From Paraburkholderia sp. BCC1884 (GTDB taxonomy: Bacteria > Pseudomonadota > Gammaproteobacteria > Burkholderiales > Burkholderiaceae), in the NCBI RefSeq assembly GCF_900996225.1, contig NZ_CAAJGL010000079.1, forward strand, positions 62,001-126,000: DNA of 64,000 nt, written 5' to 3'. This document shows, piece after piece, positions 30,947 to 40,720 of this stretch (position 1 is its first letter; each line of letters begins with the position of its first letter). Below the pieces are notes generated by a model, which was not told the DNA's origin, did not search any database, and was given only the letters and a program-made list of their open reading frames with translations. The translations under genes were made by a program, and so were the position numbers.

Positions 30947-32731
30947 GTGGTCGCAGATTTTTCCCGTTCATCCGATGGGATGTGCCGTGTCGTCCGCACG
31001 ATCCTGTTCATGGACCTCGTGGAGTCATGCAGGCTGATGCAGGACAACGAGGCGCAAGCGGCGCTGCGCTGGCGCGCGTTCAAGTCGCGCATCGAGACGG
31101 CGATCGTGCCCACGCATTGCGGCCGTCTGATCCGAACGGAAGGCGATGGGCTGATGGTCACGTTCATCGACATTCAGGATGGACTCGCCGCGACCTTCGC
31201 CATCCAGCGCGCGTCGCATGAAATCAATGCAAGCGAACCGCTGGAGCGGCACATGCTCCTGCGCATGAGCTTGCACGTCACCGAACTGTTTGAGGACGAA
31301 CGCGACGTCTACGGACGCGGCGTCAATCTGGCGGCGCGCCTCTATACGCTCGCGGGTCCCGGCGAGATCGTCGTGTCGGCGCAGGTGCGAGACCAACTCA
31401 CGCCGGAACTGGACGCGCAACTCGACGATCTGGGTGAGTGCCATCTGAAACATTTCGAGCAGCCCGTGCGCGCTTTTCGTATCGGCCCGCCGGGTCCGCG
31501 GCCGGTGATCGAGCGGGGCGCGGCGTTCCTGCCCGAACTGCGGCCCACCATCGCCGTGGTGCCCTTCTGCTTGCGCGGTGGCGAGCCCGACCAGCAGATG
31601 CTGGGCGAAGTGCTGGCCGACGAGATCATCTCGTCGCTGTCCCGCACGGCCGAACTCCAGGTGATCTCGCGTCTGTCGACCACCGCGTTTCGCGGGCGCG
31701 GCGCGACGCTCGACGAAATCAGCGGGTTGCTCGGCGCGCGCTATGTGCTCTCCGGCGCCTACCGTGCGTCGGGCGACCGGTTCGTGCTGGTCACGGAACT
31801 GGCGGAGGCCAGATCGCGCCACATCGTGTGGACCGAAAGCATCAAAGGACGCATCAGCCAGGTGATGCTCGGCGAGGACGAGTCCATCGAGCAGGTGGTC
31901 GGCGGCGTCAGTCACGCGATCATCAACCGCGAGTTGCATCGGGCGCGCTCGCAGGCATTGCCCACGCTGGAAATCTCGACGCTGCTCATGAGCGCGATCG
32001 TGCTGATGCATCGCGGCGTCGCGGAAGACTTCAACCGTGCTCGCGACATGCTCGATGCGGTGATCGAGCGCGCGCGTCGACAGGCTTTACCGCACGCGTG
32101 GCTCGGTAAATGGCATGTGTTGCGTTTCAATCGCGGCTGGACCGACGACCGCAGCGGCGAAGCGCAGATCGCGCTGGCCTGCACGCGGCGCGCGCTCGAC
32201 GCCGATCCCGAATGTTCGCTGGCGCTGACGATCGATGGCTTCGTGCACACCAATCTGCTCAAGCAGCTCGACGTCGGACAGCAGCGCTACGAGTCCGCGC
32301 TCGCGGTCAATCCGAACGATTCGCTGGCGTGGTTGCTCAAGGGCACCTTGCACGCTTTCGAAGGCGAGGGCGAGGAAGCGGTCGAGTCGACCGAGCGTGC
32401 GTTGAAACTCTCGCCACTCGATCCCTTGCGCTACTTCTACGAATCGCTCGGTGCTACGGCTGCGCTGTCGGCGGGTCGCTACGAACGCGCGGTGGATCTG
32501 GCGCAACGCTCCCTCCGTGTGAATCGCACCAACACGTCGACGCTGCGCGCACTGGCCATCGCGCAATCGCTGCTCGGCAATCTCGACGCGGCGCGAACGG
32601 CGCTGCACGAGGTGCTGGCGCTCGATCCGACGCTGACGGTGCAACGATATCTCGAACGCTCGCCGAGCGGCGCCTACAAGACCGGGAAAGTCTGGTCGGA
32701 GGCATTGCGGCAAGCGGGTCTGCCTGGCTAG
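30947..32731 (+). CDS. Class III nucleotidyl cyclase domain / TolB-like / TPR protein
   Basis: 594 aa from GTG 30947; ATG 30980 is an alternative. The cyclase domain ~15-185 has D23 and D67 as metal ligands (FMDLVES, EGDGLMV), and N127 and R131 (VNLAAR) for transition-state binding; the adenine-selecting lysine position is R63. Residues ~200-330 resemble the TolB N-terminal/FlgO-like domain (IAVVPF, GEVLADEIISSLSR). TPR-like helices fill ~360-590. This layout is known in rhizobia and Burkholderia adenylate cyclases. No membrane segment is seen; cytosolic. Leads the haloperoxidase-like and protease genes. Confidence 0.88.
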   Translation: MVADFSRSSDGMCRVVRTILFMDLVESCRLMQDNEAQAALRWRAFKSRIETAIVPTHCGRLIRTEGDGLMVTFIDIQDGLAATFAIQRASHEINASEPLERHMLLRMSLHVTELFEDERDVYGRGVNLAARLYTLAGPGEIVVSAQVRDQLTPELDAQLDDLGECHLKHFEQPVRAFRIGPPGPRPVIERGAAFLPELRPTIAVVPFCLRGGEPDQQMLGEVLADEIISSLSRTAELQVISRLSTTAFRGRGATLDEISGLLGARYVLSGAYRASGDRFVLVTELAEARSRHIVWTESIKGRISQVMLGEDESIEQVVGGVSHAIINRELHRARSQALPTLEISTLLMSAIVLMHRGVAEDFNRARDMLDAVIERARRQALPHAWLGKWHVLRFNRGWTDDRSGEAQIALACTRRALDADPECSLALTIDGFVHTNLLKQLDVGQQRYESALAVNPNDSLAWLLKGTLHAFEGEGEEAVESTERALKLSPLDPLRYFYESLGATAALSAGRYERAVDLAQRSLRVNRTNTSTLRALAIAQSLLGNLDAARTALHEVLALDPTLTVQRYLERSPSGAYKTGKVWSEALRQAGLPG

Positions 32732-32789
32732 ATGAAGCGATGAACAAGCGGTGCATGCGGTGCTGGATTCCTGAGATCGGAGGCCTATC

Positions 32790-34085
32790 GTGAGTGGACT
32801 TGGCGGTGCGGGTGGAGCAGGCGGAGCGGGTGGCGCGGGCGGTGCCGGTGCGCCGGCGGGCGGTGGCGGCGCGGGCGGCGTCTACGCGCAGGGCGGATCG
32901 CCCTACGACGCGACGTTGATCACAAATGCGCTGATGGCTGAGCGCGACGGCATTGTCGGGAGTTGGCGCACGCCCGAACTCGTCACGCTCAACTTCGACA
33001 AGCAGAAGCTGCAGGACCAGCCGGGGTCGTCCATCACGGCGCCCCAACTCGACGACTATGCGCAGTTGTGGCGCTGGGAGCCGTGGGTGCGCGCGACGGT
33101 GTTCGATTTCGAACTGTTGTCGAACCTGCGTTTCGCGCTCGACAGCACCTCGTTCATCGCCGGGTTGTCGCATCGATCGAGCACGCCTGGGGGCGCCGAC
33201 ACCAACATCGTCAGTCTGAGTCGTCCGCCTCTGGCCGTCTTCGAGCAACAAGTCGAATGGCTGGATTTCTATGCCGACCTGCGCGCCGATCGCAGTGCGG
33301 AAATAATCTGCCAGATGGGCCCACAGGTGGCGTTCTGGAGCTCGCTGATCTACCTGAGCCCGAGTCGTACGCCGAGGACGCTCGAATTGTTCGACACTGT
33401 GGTGCGCCTCGCGATCTACGTGGAGATACGCTTCAAACATGCCATCGCGGCGCAGCGAGCCATTGAGTATTCCACTCAGGTCCAGCCGATGATCCAGACG
33501 CCGGGCCACGGTTCTTTACCCAGCGGTCATTCCACCCAGGCCTTTGTCATCGCGGTGGTGATGTGCGCGCTGTTTGGCCAGGCATACGGTTCCGTCTTCC
33601 AGCAGCAGGTGATGCGGCAGGCGTACCGCGTCGCGGTGAATCGCACGGTGGCGGGCGTGCATTTTCCGATCGACAGCATCGCTGGGCACGTGCTGGGCAC
33701 CTCGCTTGGCGAGTACGTGGTGGCGCGCTGCACGCGCAACCTGGGCGGCAGTGGCCTCATCACCGCGCGCCAGTTCAAGGGCAAGGATATGGACGCGACC
33801 CAGCCGAACGGCAATCCCGACTTCGACTATCACGAGCCGCTGAGCGACGCCGATGTCACGACGTACCTCTTGAACAATACCAACGTAACCAAGCAACAGG
33901 TGGATGCGCTCTTTAGCTTCATTACGTGGGACGCGCAGGCGGTCGCGGTGGATGGCTCCGACATTCTGTCGTGGCTGTGGAGTCAGGCGCTTGGCGAGTG
34001 GAACGGCAACAGTCTCAACAACACGCGTTTCAACCAGCGTTCTGTCAGTTTTTCATCGATTGCGGCGCAGAGGAGGGGCATATGA
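32790..34085 (+). CDS. Glycine-rich PAP2 / vanadium-dependent haloperoxidase-like protein
   Basis: 431 aa. Residues 1-31 are Gly/Ala repeats (GGAGGAGGAGG), not a signal peptide. The phosphate/vanadate pocket is complete: K216 and R223 (KHAIAAQR), S245-G246-H247 (LPSGHS), and R285, H291 and D295 (NRTVAGVHFPID). This fits the K-x6-R / PSGH / SR-x5-H-x3-D signature of acid phosphatases and vanadium haloperoxidases; length and the absence of membrane segments favour the latter. Its TGA overlaps the protease start as ATGA. Reaction (halogenation or phosphatase) cannot be decided. Confidence 0.82.
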   Translation: MSGLGGAGGAGGAGGAGGAGAPAGGGGAGGVYAQGGSPYDATLITNALMAERDGIVGSWRTPELVTLNFDKQKLQDQPGSSITAPQLDDYAQLWRWEPWVRATVFDFELLSNLRFALDSTSFIAGLSHRSSTPGGADTNIVSLSRPPLAVFEQQVEWLDFYADLRADRSAEIICQMGPQVAFWSSLIYLSPSRTPRTLELFDTVVRLAIYVEIRFKHAIAAQRAIEYSTQVQPMIQTPGHGSLPSGHSTQAFVIAVVMCALFGQAYGSVFQQQVMRQAYRVAVNRTVAGVHFPIDSIAGHVLGTSLGEYVVARCTRNLGGSGLITARQFKGKDMDATQPNGNPDFDYHEPLSDADVTTYLLNNTNVTKQQVDALFSFITWDAQAVAVDGSDILSWLWSQALGEWNGNSLNNTRFNQRSVSFSSIAAQRRGI

Positions 34086-36355
34086 CCTGGCAAGCGTTGA
34101 CAGGTGTCGGTGCATGGAGCGGCCTCGACTGGACCGGGGCTGCGGCCGCCGGCGTGCGGGCCGATCCGTATCTCGCATGGGCCGACGTGAGCGGTTTTGC
34201 CGACCTCGGCGGTCCTCCCGCTGGGTGGGTGCGCGTGATCATCGAACTGGAGAAGAACGCGCCCGACGGCTCCGTGCTCTCGGCGCAGTCGTTCGCCGAG
34301 AGCCTCGAAAACGCTAACAAGGCGTGGAAGACATGGATTCAGGTGCCGTCCGTGTATCGCTTTCCGCCGCCCAAACTCAAGGCCGCGCGTTTTCTGACGG
34401 CAGTCGTCACGCAGCAATTCTTCGTTGAACTCGACACGTCGTTGAAGGGCTTTGTGAAGCGCTTCGAACTGGGCATGCCAGTGGTTCCGGACGACACCTC
34501 GCAGTCCGCCGCGGCGGCCGCCACGCTCGCACCCGGAACCGGACCAGTCTTTGGCGCCATCGCCGCAACGTCCGGCGCATCCGGCAGCAAGCCGCACGTG
34601 GTGTTCATGGGTGTAATGGACGATGGACTCGCCTTCGCACACGAACGCTTCCGTGCGGTCGACGGCTCGCCCTCCACTCGGATCGACTACTTCTGGGATC
34701 AGGGTGCTGCGGACGCGGGCCCGCTTAGCCTCGATTATGGCCGCGAGCTCAGCAAAGCGGACATCGACGGTTGGCTGAAGCAGTGCACCGACGGCACGCT
34801 GATCGATGAGGACGGTGTGTATCGGCGAGCCGGTTATATCGTCGCCCGCAGGCGTTGGGCGCACGGCACGGAAGTGATGGACCTCGCATGCGGGGTCCGG
34901 CCGAATCGCATCGACGCCGCTTCGGTCGACCTGCAACGCGACTCGACTGCGGAAGTCCTGAGCTTGCGTGTGCTGTGCGTGCAGTTCAGGACGGCAGGGC
35001 GCACGGTGCGCGACACCTCCGGCCTATGGTTCGCCGCGCACGCGCTCGACGCGATGCACTACATCCTGCGCCGTGCGCATGATCTCGCGGACGGCGCAGG
35101 CTATTCGATGGTGCTCAATCTCAGCTACGGTTACATGGCGGGTCCGCACGACGGCAGCTCGATCATTGAAGCCGCGATGGACGAGCTGCTCGCCGGGCAC
35201 GACAATCTTTCGCTGGTGCTGCCTGCCGGCAACAGCAATCTGGAGCGATGTCACGCGGAGATCGCGCTCGCCGCTGGCGACTCGCAGCCCTACACGTGGC
35301 GGGTTTTGCCCGATTGCGCCACGCCCAGTTTTCTCGAGATCTGGCTGCCGCCACACATCGATGCGGCGAATGTGACGGTGAAGATCCAACCGCCCTGGCA
35401 AGAGAGCAGCCCCGAGTTCGTCGTGAAAAACGTCTACACGTGGCAGCCGAAACGCACGGTCCTGTGTAGCGCCGTTTATCTGGAGCGCGTGGCGACCGGT
35501 GCGCGCAACATGCTCCTGATCGCGCTGGCTCCCACGCTCACGCGCGATGAGACGCGCGATGCCGCGCCGGCGGGCAACTGGGTTTTGACCTTGACCAACC
35601 GTTCCGACAGTGACGTCGACATTCACGCCTGGGTGCAGCGCAACGAAACGGCGTATGGCTATCCGTTGCGAGGACGGCAGTCGCGCTTCGAACATCTGCC
35701 TTATAAGCGCTTCGTGTTCGGTGCGCACCTCCGCGATTTCGACGACGGCAACGAGGCGACGTGGATCAAACGTGCCGGCACGCTGAGTTCCATCGCAACC
35801 GGCCAGAAGACGGTCGTGGTCGGCGCCTATCGACGCGTCGACGGACGCGCGGCGACGTATTCGTCGACAGGTCCGTCGCTCGACCTGAGCAAACGAACCG
35901 GTCCCGATGCGGCTGCCGTCACCGAAGACTCGATGGTCTGCTCGGGCGTGCTGGCCGCCAGTACGCGAAGCGGCTGTCTGCTGGCATTAAGCGGCACCAG
36001 CGCCGCGGCGCCGCAGGTGGCGCGCCTGCTGGCGAGGCGAAAAGTCGCCGAGTTTGCGCCCGCCGTGACGCCCGCCACACCGGCCACGCCAGCCACGCCA
36101 GCCACGCCAGCCACGCCAGCCACGCCAGCCACACCGGTTCCGAACCCACGTGAATGGGTGCAGGCGCAGGCCAACCAGCTCGACCCGGAACCGTCCATGA
36201 TTGCGCCTCACAACCTGGCCGCGTGTCCCGCGACCTTGATGCCGGCGATCGTACCGATCGGCGGGCACGCCTATCTGCCGCGACTGCCCTCGGTTCGGGC
36301 GGGCTACGGCCGACTACCGGAGCCGCGTTGGCGAAAGCGAGGCATCAAGTTATAA
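34082..36355 (+). CDS. Large subtilisin-like (S8) serine protease
   Basis: 757 aa from ATG 34082, with AGGAGGGG upstream and ATGA overlap with the preceding gene. Catalytic Asp180 or 181 (VMDDGLAF), His261 (AHGTEV), oxyanion Asn384 (PAGNSN) and Ser640 (SGTSAAAPQ). The 250 residues between Asn and Ser include a beta-rich insert (~400-560). No signal peptide is visible, so the enzyme may be cytosolic. The C-terminus has a (PAT)n run encoded by a 9-bp repeat (36070-36135) followed by ~70 residues. Coupling to the PAP2-like gene suggests a shared process. Confidence 0.85.
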   Translation: MTWQALTGVGAWSGLDWTGAAAAGVRADPYLAWADVSGFADLGGPPAGWVRVIIELEKNAPDGSVLSAQSFAESLENANKAWKTWIQVPSVYRFPPPKLKAARFLTAVVTQQFFVELDTSLKGFVKRFELGMPVVPDDTSQSAAAAATLAPGTGPVFGAIAATSGASGSKPHVVFMGVMDDGLAFAHERFRAVDGSPSTRIDYFWDQGAADAGPLSLDYGRELSKADIDGWLKQCTDGTLIDEDGVYRRAGYIVARRRWAHGTEVMDLACGVRPNRIDAASVDLQRDSTAEVLSLRVLCVQFRTAGRTVRDTSGLWFAAHALDAMHYILRRAHDLADGAGYSMVLNLSYGYMAGPHDGSSIIEAAMDELLAGHDNLSLVLPAGNSNLERCHAEIALAAGDSQPYTWRVLPDCATPSFLEIWLPPHIDAANVTVKIQPPWQESSPEFVVKNVYTWQPKRTVLCSAVYLERVATGARNMLLIALAPTLTRDETRDAAPAGNWVLTLTNRSDSDVDIHAWVQRNETAYGYPLRGRQSRFEHLPYKRFVFGAHLRDFDDGNEATWIKRAGTLSSIATGQKTVVVGAYRRVDGRAATYSSTGPSLDLSKRTGPDAAAVTEDSMVCSGVLAASTRSGCLLALSGTSAAAPQVARLLARRKVAEFAPAVTPATPATPATPATPATPATPATPVPNPREWVQAQANQLDPEPSMIAPHNLAACPATLMPAIVPIGGHAYLPRLPSVRAGYGRLPEPRWRKRGIKL
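36070..36135 (+). repeat. Tandem 9-bp repeat encoding Pro-Ala-Thr
   Basis: About seven copies of GCCACGCCA (variants ending ACC) in the protease C-terminal linker. Such runs change length by slippage without frameshift because the unit is a multiple of three. Confidence 0.85.
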
Positions 36356-36365
36356 CGGCCACGCG

Positions 36366-36632
36366 TTACTGGCCGCCTTTGTAGAGTTCCTGAAGCCGCG
36401 CGGCTTCGCCGCTCTGTTGCGAGCGCACCAGATCCTGATAGACATCGGCGCGGGTCTTGCCCTGGAGCGCTGCGGGCCCACCCGACATCGAGTTGGTTGC
36501 GGTGGACGATCCTTGCGCGTTGTTCACGAGTTCCGCGTTGGTGGGTTGTGCCGGCGGATCGGTTTCCTGAGCGCTCGCTTGCCATGAGCCGACGCAAAGC
36601 ATGCCGCTGACGAGTAACAGAGAGGTTTTCAT
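36366..36632 (-). CDS. DUF4148 domain protein
   Basis: 88 aa. Residues 1-22 are a signal peptide ending ASA (LLLVSGMLCVGSWQASA). The C-terminal KTRADVYQDLVRSQQSGEAARLQELYKG (in outline: TRADVYQDLVRSQQSGE) is the DUF4148 pattern, common in Burkholderiales exported proteins of unknown role. CAGGAGA lies upstream of the ATG. Converges with the protease; the hairpin CGGCCA/TGGCCG at 36357-36376 could serve both directions. Confidence 0.88.
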   Translation of the reverse strand: MKTSLLLVSGMLCVGSWQASAQETDPPAQPTNAELVNNAQGSSTATNSMSGGPAALQGKTRADVYQDLVRSQQSGEAARLQELYKGGQ

Positions 36633-36914
36633 TTGAATCTCCTGGTGGAAAAGAGTGACGCAAAACCGGTTGCGCCGAACTGGCCCGGTCTCTCGACGAC
36701 GAGTAAAAACCGGGCTTCGGATGGCCTGGAAAAGCAGCCGCAGAACTTCTGGATGCCGCTCAGGTTGAATGGAGTATCGTGGCCACCGAGCCGTTGGGCT
36801 ATATGGCGTTGGTGATAGACGGACCCTGCGCGGGCAGGCGCCCAGCAGCAAAAGCCGTCGTCTTGCTCTAAACTAGCCGTCGCCTACGCCAGCCCAGTCA
36901 AGAGCCCTCATTCA

Positions 36915-38177
36915 ATGCCCCCAGCACCAGCCGACCCCCACGACACCACCCGCTTCAGCCTGCCGAAACACCCCGCCTTTCGACGTTTCTGGTGCACCCG
37001 TATCCTCTCGTCGCTGTCGTTTCAGATGCTTGCCGTCGCGATGGGCTGGCACATCTACGCGCTCACGCATAGCGCCTTCGCACTCGGCCTTGTCGGCCTC
37101 GCCCAATTTCTGCCGATGTTCCTGCTGACCCTGGTGGTCGGCCATGTTGCCGATCGCTACGACCGGCGTCGCATCGCCGCCATCTGTCAAAGCCTCGAAA
37201 GCGTCGCTGCGTTGCTGTTCGTGTGTGGCACATTTGGGGGCTGGATCAGCGCGCCGGTTATCTACGTGCTGGCGGCTTGCGTCGGCGCGGCCCGCGCTTT
37301 CGAATCGCCGGCGGTGGCGTCGCTGTTGCCGAGCGTCGTGCCGCGCGGGCAGTTGCCCAAGGCGACGGCATGGGCCACCTCCGCGAATCAGACCGCGCAG
37401 ATCGCCGGTCCCGCATTGGGCGGTCTGCTCTACGGCATCGGACCGGGCGCGGCCTATCTCGCGTGCATGGTGTCGTTCGCGGCCGCCGCGACCGCGGTGT
37501 GGGGCATCCCCCTGCAAACGCGGCCGGTGAGCCGCGCGCCGGTCACGCTCGAATCGGTGTTCTCGGGGATCGCGTTCATTCGCAAGGAACCAGTGATTCT
37601 CGGCGCGCTCTCGCTCGATCTGTTCGCGGTGCTGTTCGGCGGCGCGACCGCGCTGCTGCCGGTCTTCGCGCGCGACATCCTGCATACGGGGCCGCTCGGT
37701 CTCGGTCTGTTGCGTTCCGGTACGGCCATCGGTGCGCTCGCGGGCACCATCTGGCTCGCGCATTTCCCGTTGCGCAACCGGCCCGGCGCGGCGATGTTCG
37801 GCGGCGTGATCGCATTCGGCGCGGCGACGGTGGCGTTTGGCCTGTCGCACCAGTTTCTGATGTCGCTGCTGGCCCTCATGGTGCTGGGCGCATCGGACAC
37901 GATCAGCGTGGTGGTGCGGTTGTCGCTCGTGCAATTGCGCACACCGGACGAGATGCTGGGGCGTGTCAGCGCGGTGAATTCGCTTTTCATCGGCACCTCG
38001 AATCAGCTTGGCGAATTCGAGTCCGGCGTCACGGCAGGTTGGTGGGGCGCGCAACCGGCGGTGCTGGTGGGCGGCATCGCGACGATCGCTGTCGCCTTGC
38101 TGTGGATGCGCTTCTTTCCCGAACTCAGGCGCACGCGTTCATTGGAACGGGAAGAGGCGCTCGCGCCGAGCCGTTGA
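36915..38177 (+). CDS. MFS exporter, EntS-like (MFS_3)
   Basis: 420 aa, about twelve hydrophobic segments. Starts with FRRFWCTRILSSLSFQM and has GHVADRYDRRRI between segments 2 and 3, the MFS signature in its EntS/TetV-like form. C-terminal half contains PDEMLGRVSAVNSLF, typical of this family. Probably an inner-membrane proton-driven exporter of siderophores or drugs. The substrate is unknown; no siderophore genes are near. Confidence 0.88.
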   Translation: MPPAPADPHDTTRFSLPKHPAFRRFWCTRILSSLSFQMLAVAMGWHIYALTHSAFALGLVGLAQFLPMFLLTLVVGHVADRYDRRRIAAICQSLESVAALLFVCGTFGGWISAPVIYVLAACVGAARAFESPAVASLLPSVVPRGQLPKATAWATSANQTAQIAGPALGGLLYGIGPGAAYLACMVSFAAAATAVWGIPLQTRPVSRAPVTLESVFSGIAFIRKEPVILGALSLDLFAVLFGGATALLPVFARDILHTGPLGLGLLRSGTAIGALAGTIWLAHFPLRNRPGAAMFGGVIAFGAATVAFGLSHQFLMSLLALMVLGASDTISVVVRLSLVQLRTPDEMLGRVSAVNSLFIGTSNQLGEFESGVTAGWWGAQPAVLVGGIATIAVALLWMRFFPELRRTRSLEREEALAPSR

Positions 38178-38252
38178 GCGCGATGGGCGCACCGGCGGCC
38201 AGCAGGCTTTCACCCGCTATGATGGCGTGATCGTCACCTGGCCGCCCACATC

Positions 38253-39170
38253 ATGCGCATCGCCCCTTTGCCTCCGCTGCAGTGCCTCGTCGCCTTCGAA
38301 TCGGCCATGCGGCATGCGAGCTTCACCAAAGCAGCCGCGGAGTTGCATCTCACGCAGAGCGCGATCAGCCGGCAAATTGCCCAGCTCGAAGAATTTCTCG
38401 GCCGCTCGTTGTTCGTGCGTGAACATCGCGCGCTGCGCTTGACGATCGCGGGCGAAGGCTACGCGAAGCACGTGCAGTGGCTCCTTACCCATTGCTCCGA
38501 AGCTACGCTCGACGTGATGAAACGCTACGGCGATCTCGAACTGACGATTGCCTGTTCGTCGGGCGTCGCGGTGTTGTGGCTCACGCCGCGGCTCGGTGCA
38601 TTTCGCGCCGCTCATCCGAACATCAAAATCAGAATGATCGTGCGCGACGGGCTGGCCTCGTTGTCGCCCGCGGAATTCGACGTGGGCCTGTACTACATCC
38701 GGCAGCGCCCCGAACCGCATTTCGCGGCACGCCGTATTTTCGACGAAGACGTCTATCCGGTGTGTTCGCCCGGCTATCTCGCCGGCCGTGTGCTGGCCCC
38801 CGCCGACCTCGCGCACGAAACGTTGCTGATGCAGGAAGACGGTCAGCGGCAATGGATGTCGTGGTCCGAATGGTTCCGTCTGAACGACGTGCCGATGCCC
38901 GCGTCGCCGCGGGCCGTGGTCGTCAATCACTATCCGCAGTTGGTGCAGATGGCGATTCTCGGTCAGGGCGTCGTACTCGGCTGGCGTCACATGATCGACG
39001 CCTGTCTCAGCGAAGGCCTGCTGGTGCGTGCCACCCAGGCCTCGGCGAGCCACGGCGGCGGCTATTACGTGGTGTCGCCGAACGACCGCTCGCAGAATCA
39101 GGCGGCGCGCGTGTTCACGCGCTGGCTGTTCGAGCAGGCTGAACTGCAGATGGGCAACCCGACTGCCTGA
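38253..39170 (+). CDS. LysR-family regulator, GcvA-like
   Basis: 305 aa. N-terminal winged HTH (FTKAAAELHLTQSAISRQIAQLEEFLG) is given by SFTKAAAELHLTQSAISRQI; the effector domain spans ~90-295. The opening PPLQCLVAFESAMRHASF is GcvA-type. It precedes an MHS transporter and an amidohydrolase in the same direction, which it probably controls together with itself. Effector unknown. Confidence 0.9.
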   Translation: MRIAPLPPLQCLVAFESAMRHASFTKAAAELHLTQSAISRQIAQLEEFLGRSLFVREHRALRLTIAGEGYAKHVQWLLTHCSEATLDVMKRYGDLELTIACSSGVAVLWLTPRLGAFRAAHPNIKIRMIVRDGLASLSPAEFDVGLYYIRQRPEPHFAARRIFDEDVYPVCSPGYLAGRVLAPADLAHETLLMQEDGQRQWMSWSEWFRLNDVPMPASPRAVVVNHYPQLVQMAILGQGVVLGWRHMIDACLSEGLLVRATQASASHGGGYYVVSPNDRSQNQAARVFTRWLFEQAELQMGNPTA

Positions 39171-39337
39171 ACCGGCTTCGCATGCGCCACACGCATGCAA
39201 GCATGCGAATCTTTCGTTTCGAAAACAAATCAGGTCTCTCTACGATCGGCTCAATGCATGCGAAAGCGCCGCTCGATCACGGCGTGGCGCGTTGCGGACA
39301 CTTCCGCCTGACAGGCAGCCAGATAGGGAAAGAGACC

Positions 39338-40645
39338 ATGCAAGGAACGCTTTCATCCAACGTCGCACTCTCCGTGGACACGCTCGCGCGTCAGCGGCGC
39401 CGCGCCATCGTCGCGACGGTGCTCGGCAACGGTCTGGAGTGGTTCGACTTCACCGTGTACAGTTTTTTTGCGGTCATCATCGCGAAGCTGTTCTTTCCGA
39501 CCGGCAATGAACTGACCTCGCTGCTACTGGCGGTCGCCACCTTCGGCGTGGGTTTTTTCATGCGGCCGGTGGGCGGCATCGTGCTGGGCGTGTATGCCGA
39601 CAAGGTCGGTCGCAAGGCCGCGCTCTCGCTGACCATTCTGCTGATGGCGGGCGGCACCGCCCTGATCGGCCTCGCGCCGACTTATGAGCAGATCGGTCTG
39701 TGGGCGCCGGCGCTGATCGTGATCGCGCGTTTGTTGCAGGGCTTTTCCGCGGGTGGCGAAATGGGTACCGCGACGGCGTTTCTCACCGAATATGCGCCGC
39801 CGGAAAAACGCGCTTTCTATTCGAGCTGGATTCAGTCGAGCATCGGCTTTGCCGTGCTGCTCGGCGCAGGGGTCGGCACTTTCGTCACCGCGAGCCTGAG
39901 CGCGGATGCACTGCACTCGTGGGGCTGGAGAATGCCGTTTCTGATCGGCATTCTGATCGGACCCGTCGGCTATTTCATTCGCAGCCGCATGGACGAAACG
40001 CCGGCCTTCAGCGCAGTCGCCGACGAGGCCAGAAGCGACGCGCCGCTCGCGGAAGTCTTCCGCCATTTTCCGCGCGAGACCTTCGCCAGTTTCTCGATGG
40101 TGATTCTGTGGACCGTATGCACCTACGTGCTGCTGTTCTATATGCCGACCTATTCGGTGCGGACTTTGCATCTGCCGCAATCGACCGGTTTTCTCGCCGG
40201 CATGTTCGGTGGCCTGATGATCATGTGCTTCTCGCCGGTGGTCGGCAAACTGGCTGACCGCTTCGGCCGCCGGCTCTTTCTGTCCGGCGCCGCCGCCTTG
40301 ATCCTGCTGCTCGCGTGGCCGATGTTCGCCTACATCAATCGCGCGCCGGGCCTTGCCTCGCTGATGGTGTTTCAGGGCGTGTTCGGCCTGCTGATCGCCG
40401 CTTACACCGGCCCGATTCTCGCGGCCTTCTCGGAACTGTTTCCGACCAGGGTGTTGTCCACGGGGCTGTCCGTCGCCTACAACTTTGCGGTGACGATCTT
40501 CGGCGGTTTCGCACCGTTCTTCATCACGTGGCTGATCGCCTCGACCGGCAGCAACATGGCCCCCGCCATCTACGTGATGATCGCCGCGGCCATCAGCCTG
40601 GTGGGCACGTTCTTCGTACGCGATCCGCGCCGGCGCGGCCTCTGA
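39338..40645 (+). CDS. MHS-family (MFS) metabolite:proton symporter
   Basis: 435 aa from ATG 39338; an upstream open frame lacks the family N-terminus. Twelve membrane segments. Signatures: GNGLEWFDFTVYSFF in segment 1, GVYADKVGRKAALS at loop 2-3, and LLQGFSAGGEMGTATAFL. The MHS group takes up organic acids such as citrate, alpha-ketoglutarate, shikimate and betaine. With the amidohydrolase 75 bp downstream it likely imports that enzyme's substrate. Confidence 0.9.
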   Translation: MQGTLSSNVALSVDTLARQRRRAIVATVLGNGLEWFDFTVYSFFAVIIAKLFFPTGNELTSLLLAVATFGVGFFMRPVGGIVLGVYADKVGRKAALSLTILLMAGGTALIGLAPTYEQIGLWAPALIVIARLLQGFSAGGEMGTATAFLTEYAPPEKRAFYSSWIQSSIGFAVLLGAGVGTFVTASLSADALHSWGWRMPFLIGILIGPVGYFIRSRMDETPAFSAVADEARSDAPLAEVFRHFPRETFASFSMVILWTVCTYVLLFYMPTYSVRTLHLPQSTGFLAGMFGGLMIMCFSPVVGKLADRFGRRLFLSGAAALILLLAWPMFAYINRAPGLASLMVFQGVFGLLIAAYTGPILAAFSELFPTRVLSTGLSVAYNFAVTIFGGFAPFFITWLIASTGSNMAPAIYVMIAAAISLVGTFFVRDPRRRGL

Positions 40646-40720
40646 GGCAACCTGTGCGGCCGCGCTTCGAGGCCGCATCGATCCGGTCATCCAGTCAGCT
40701 AATCAGTCAGGAAGAGAGTC

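Noticed and set aside
36070-36135. Regular repeats as a CRISPR array.
   Set aside because: The unit is 9 bp, has no unique spacers and encodes an in-frame PAT run. No CRISPR array or cas gene was seen in the window.
36912-38054. A 380-codon minus-strand ORF opposite the MFS exporter.
   Set aside because: Arg/His-rich shadow of a high-GC gene; the plus strand shows clear transporter motifs.
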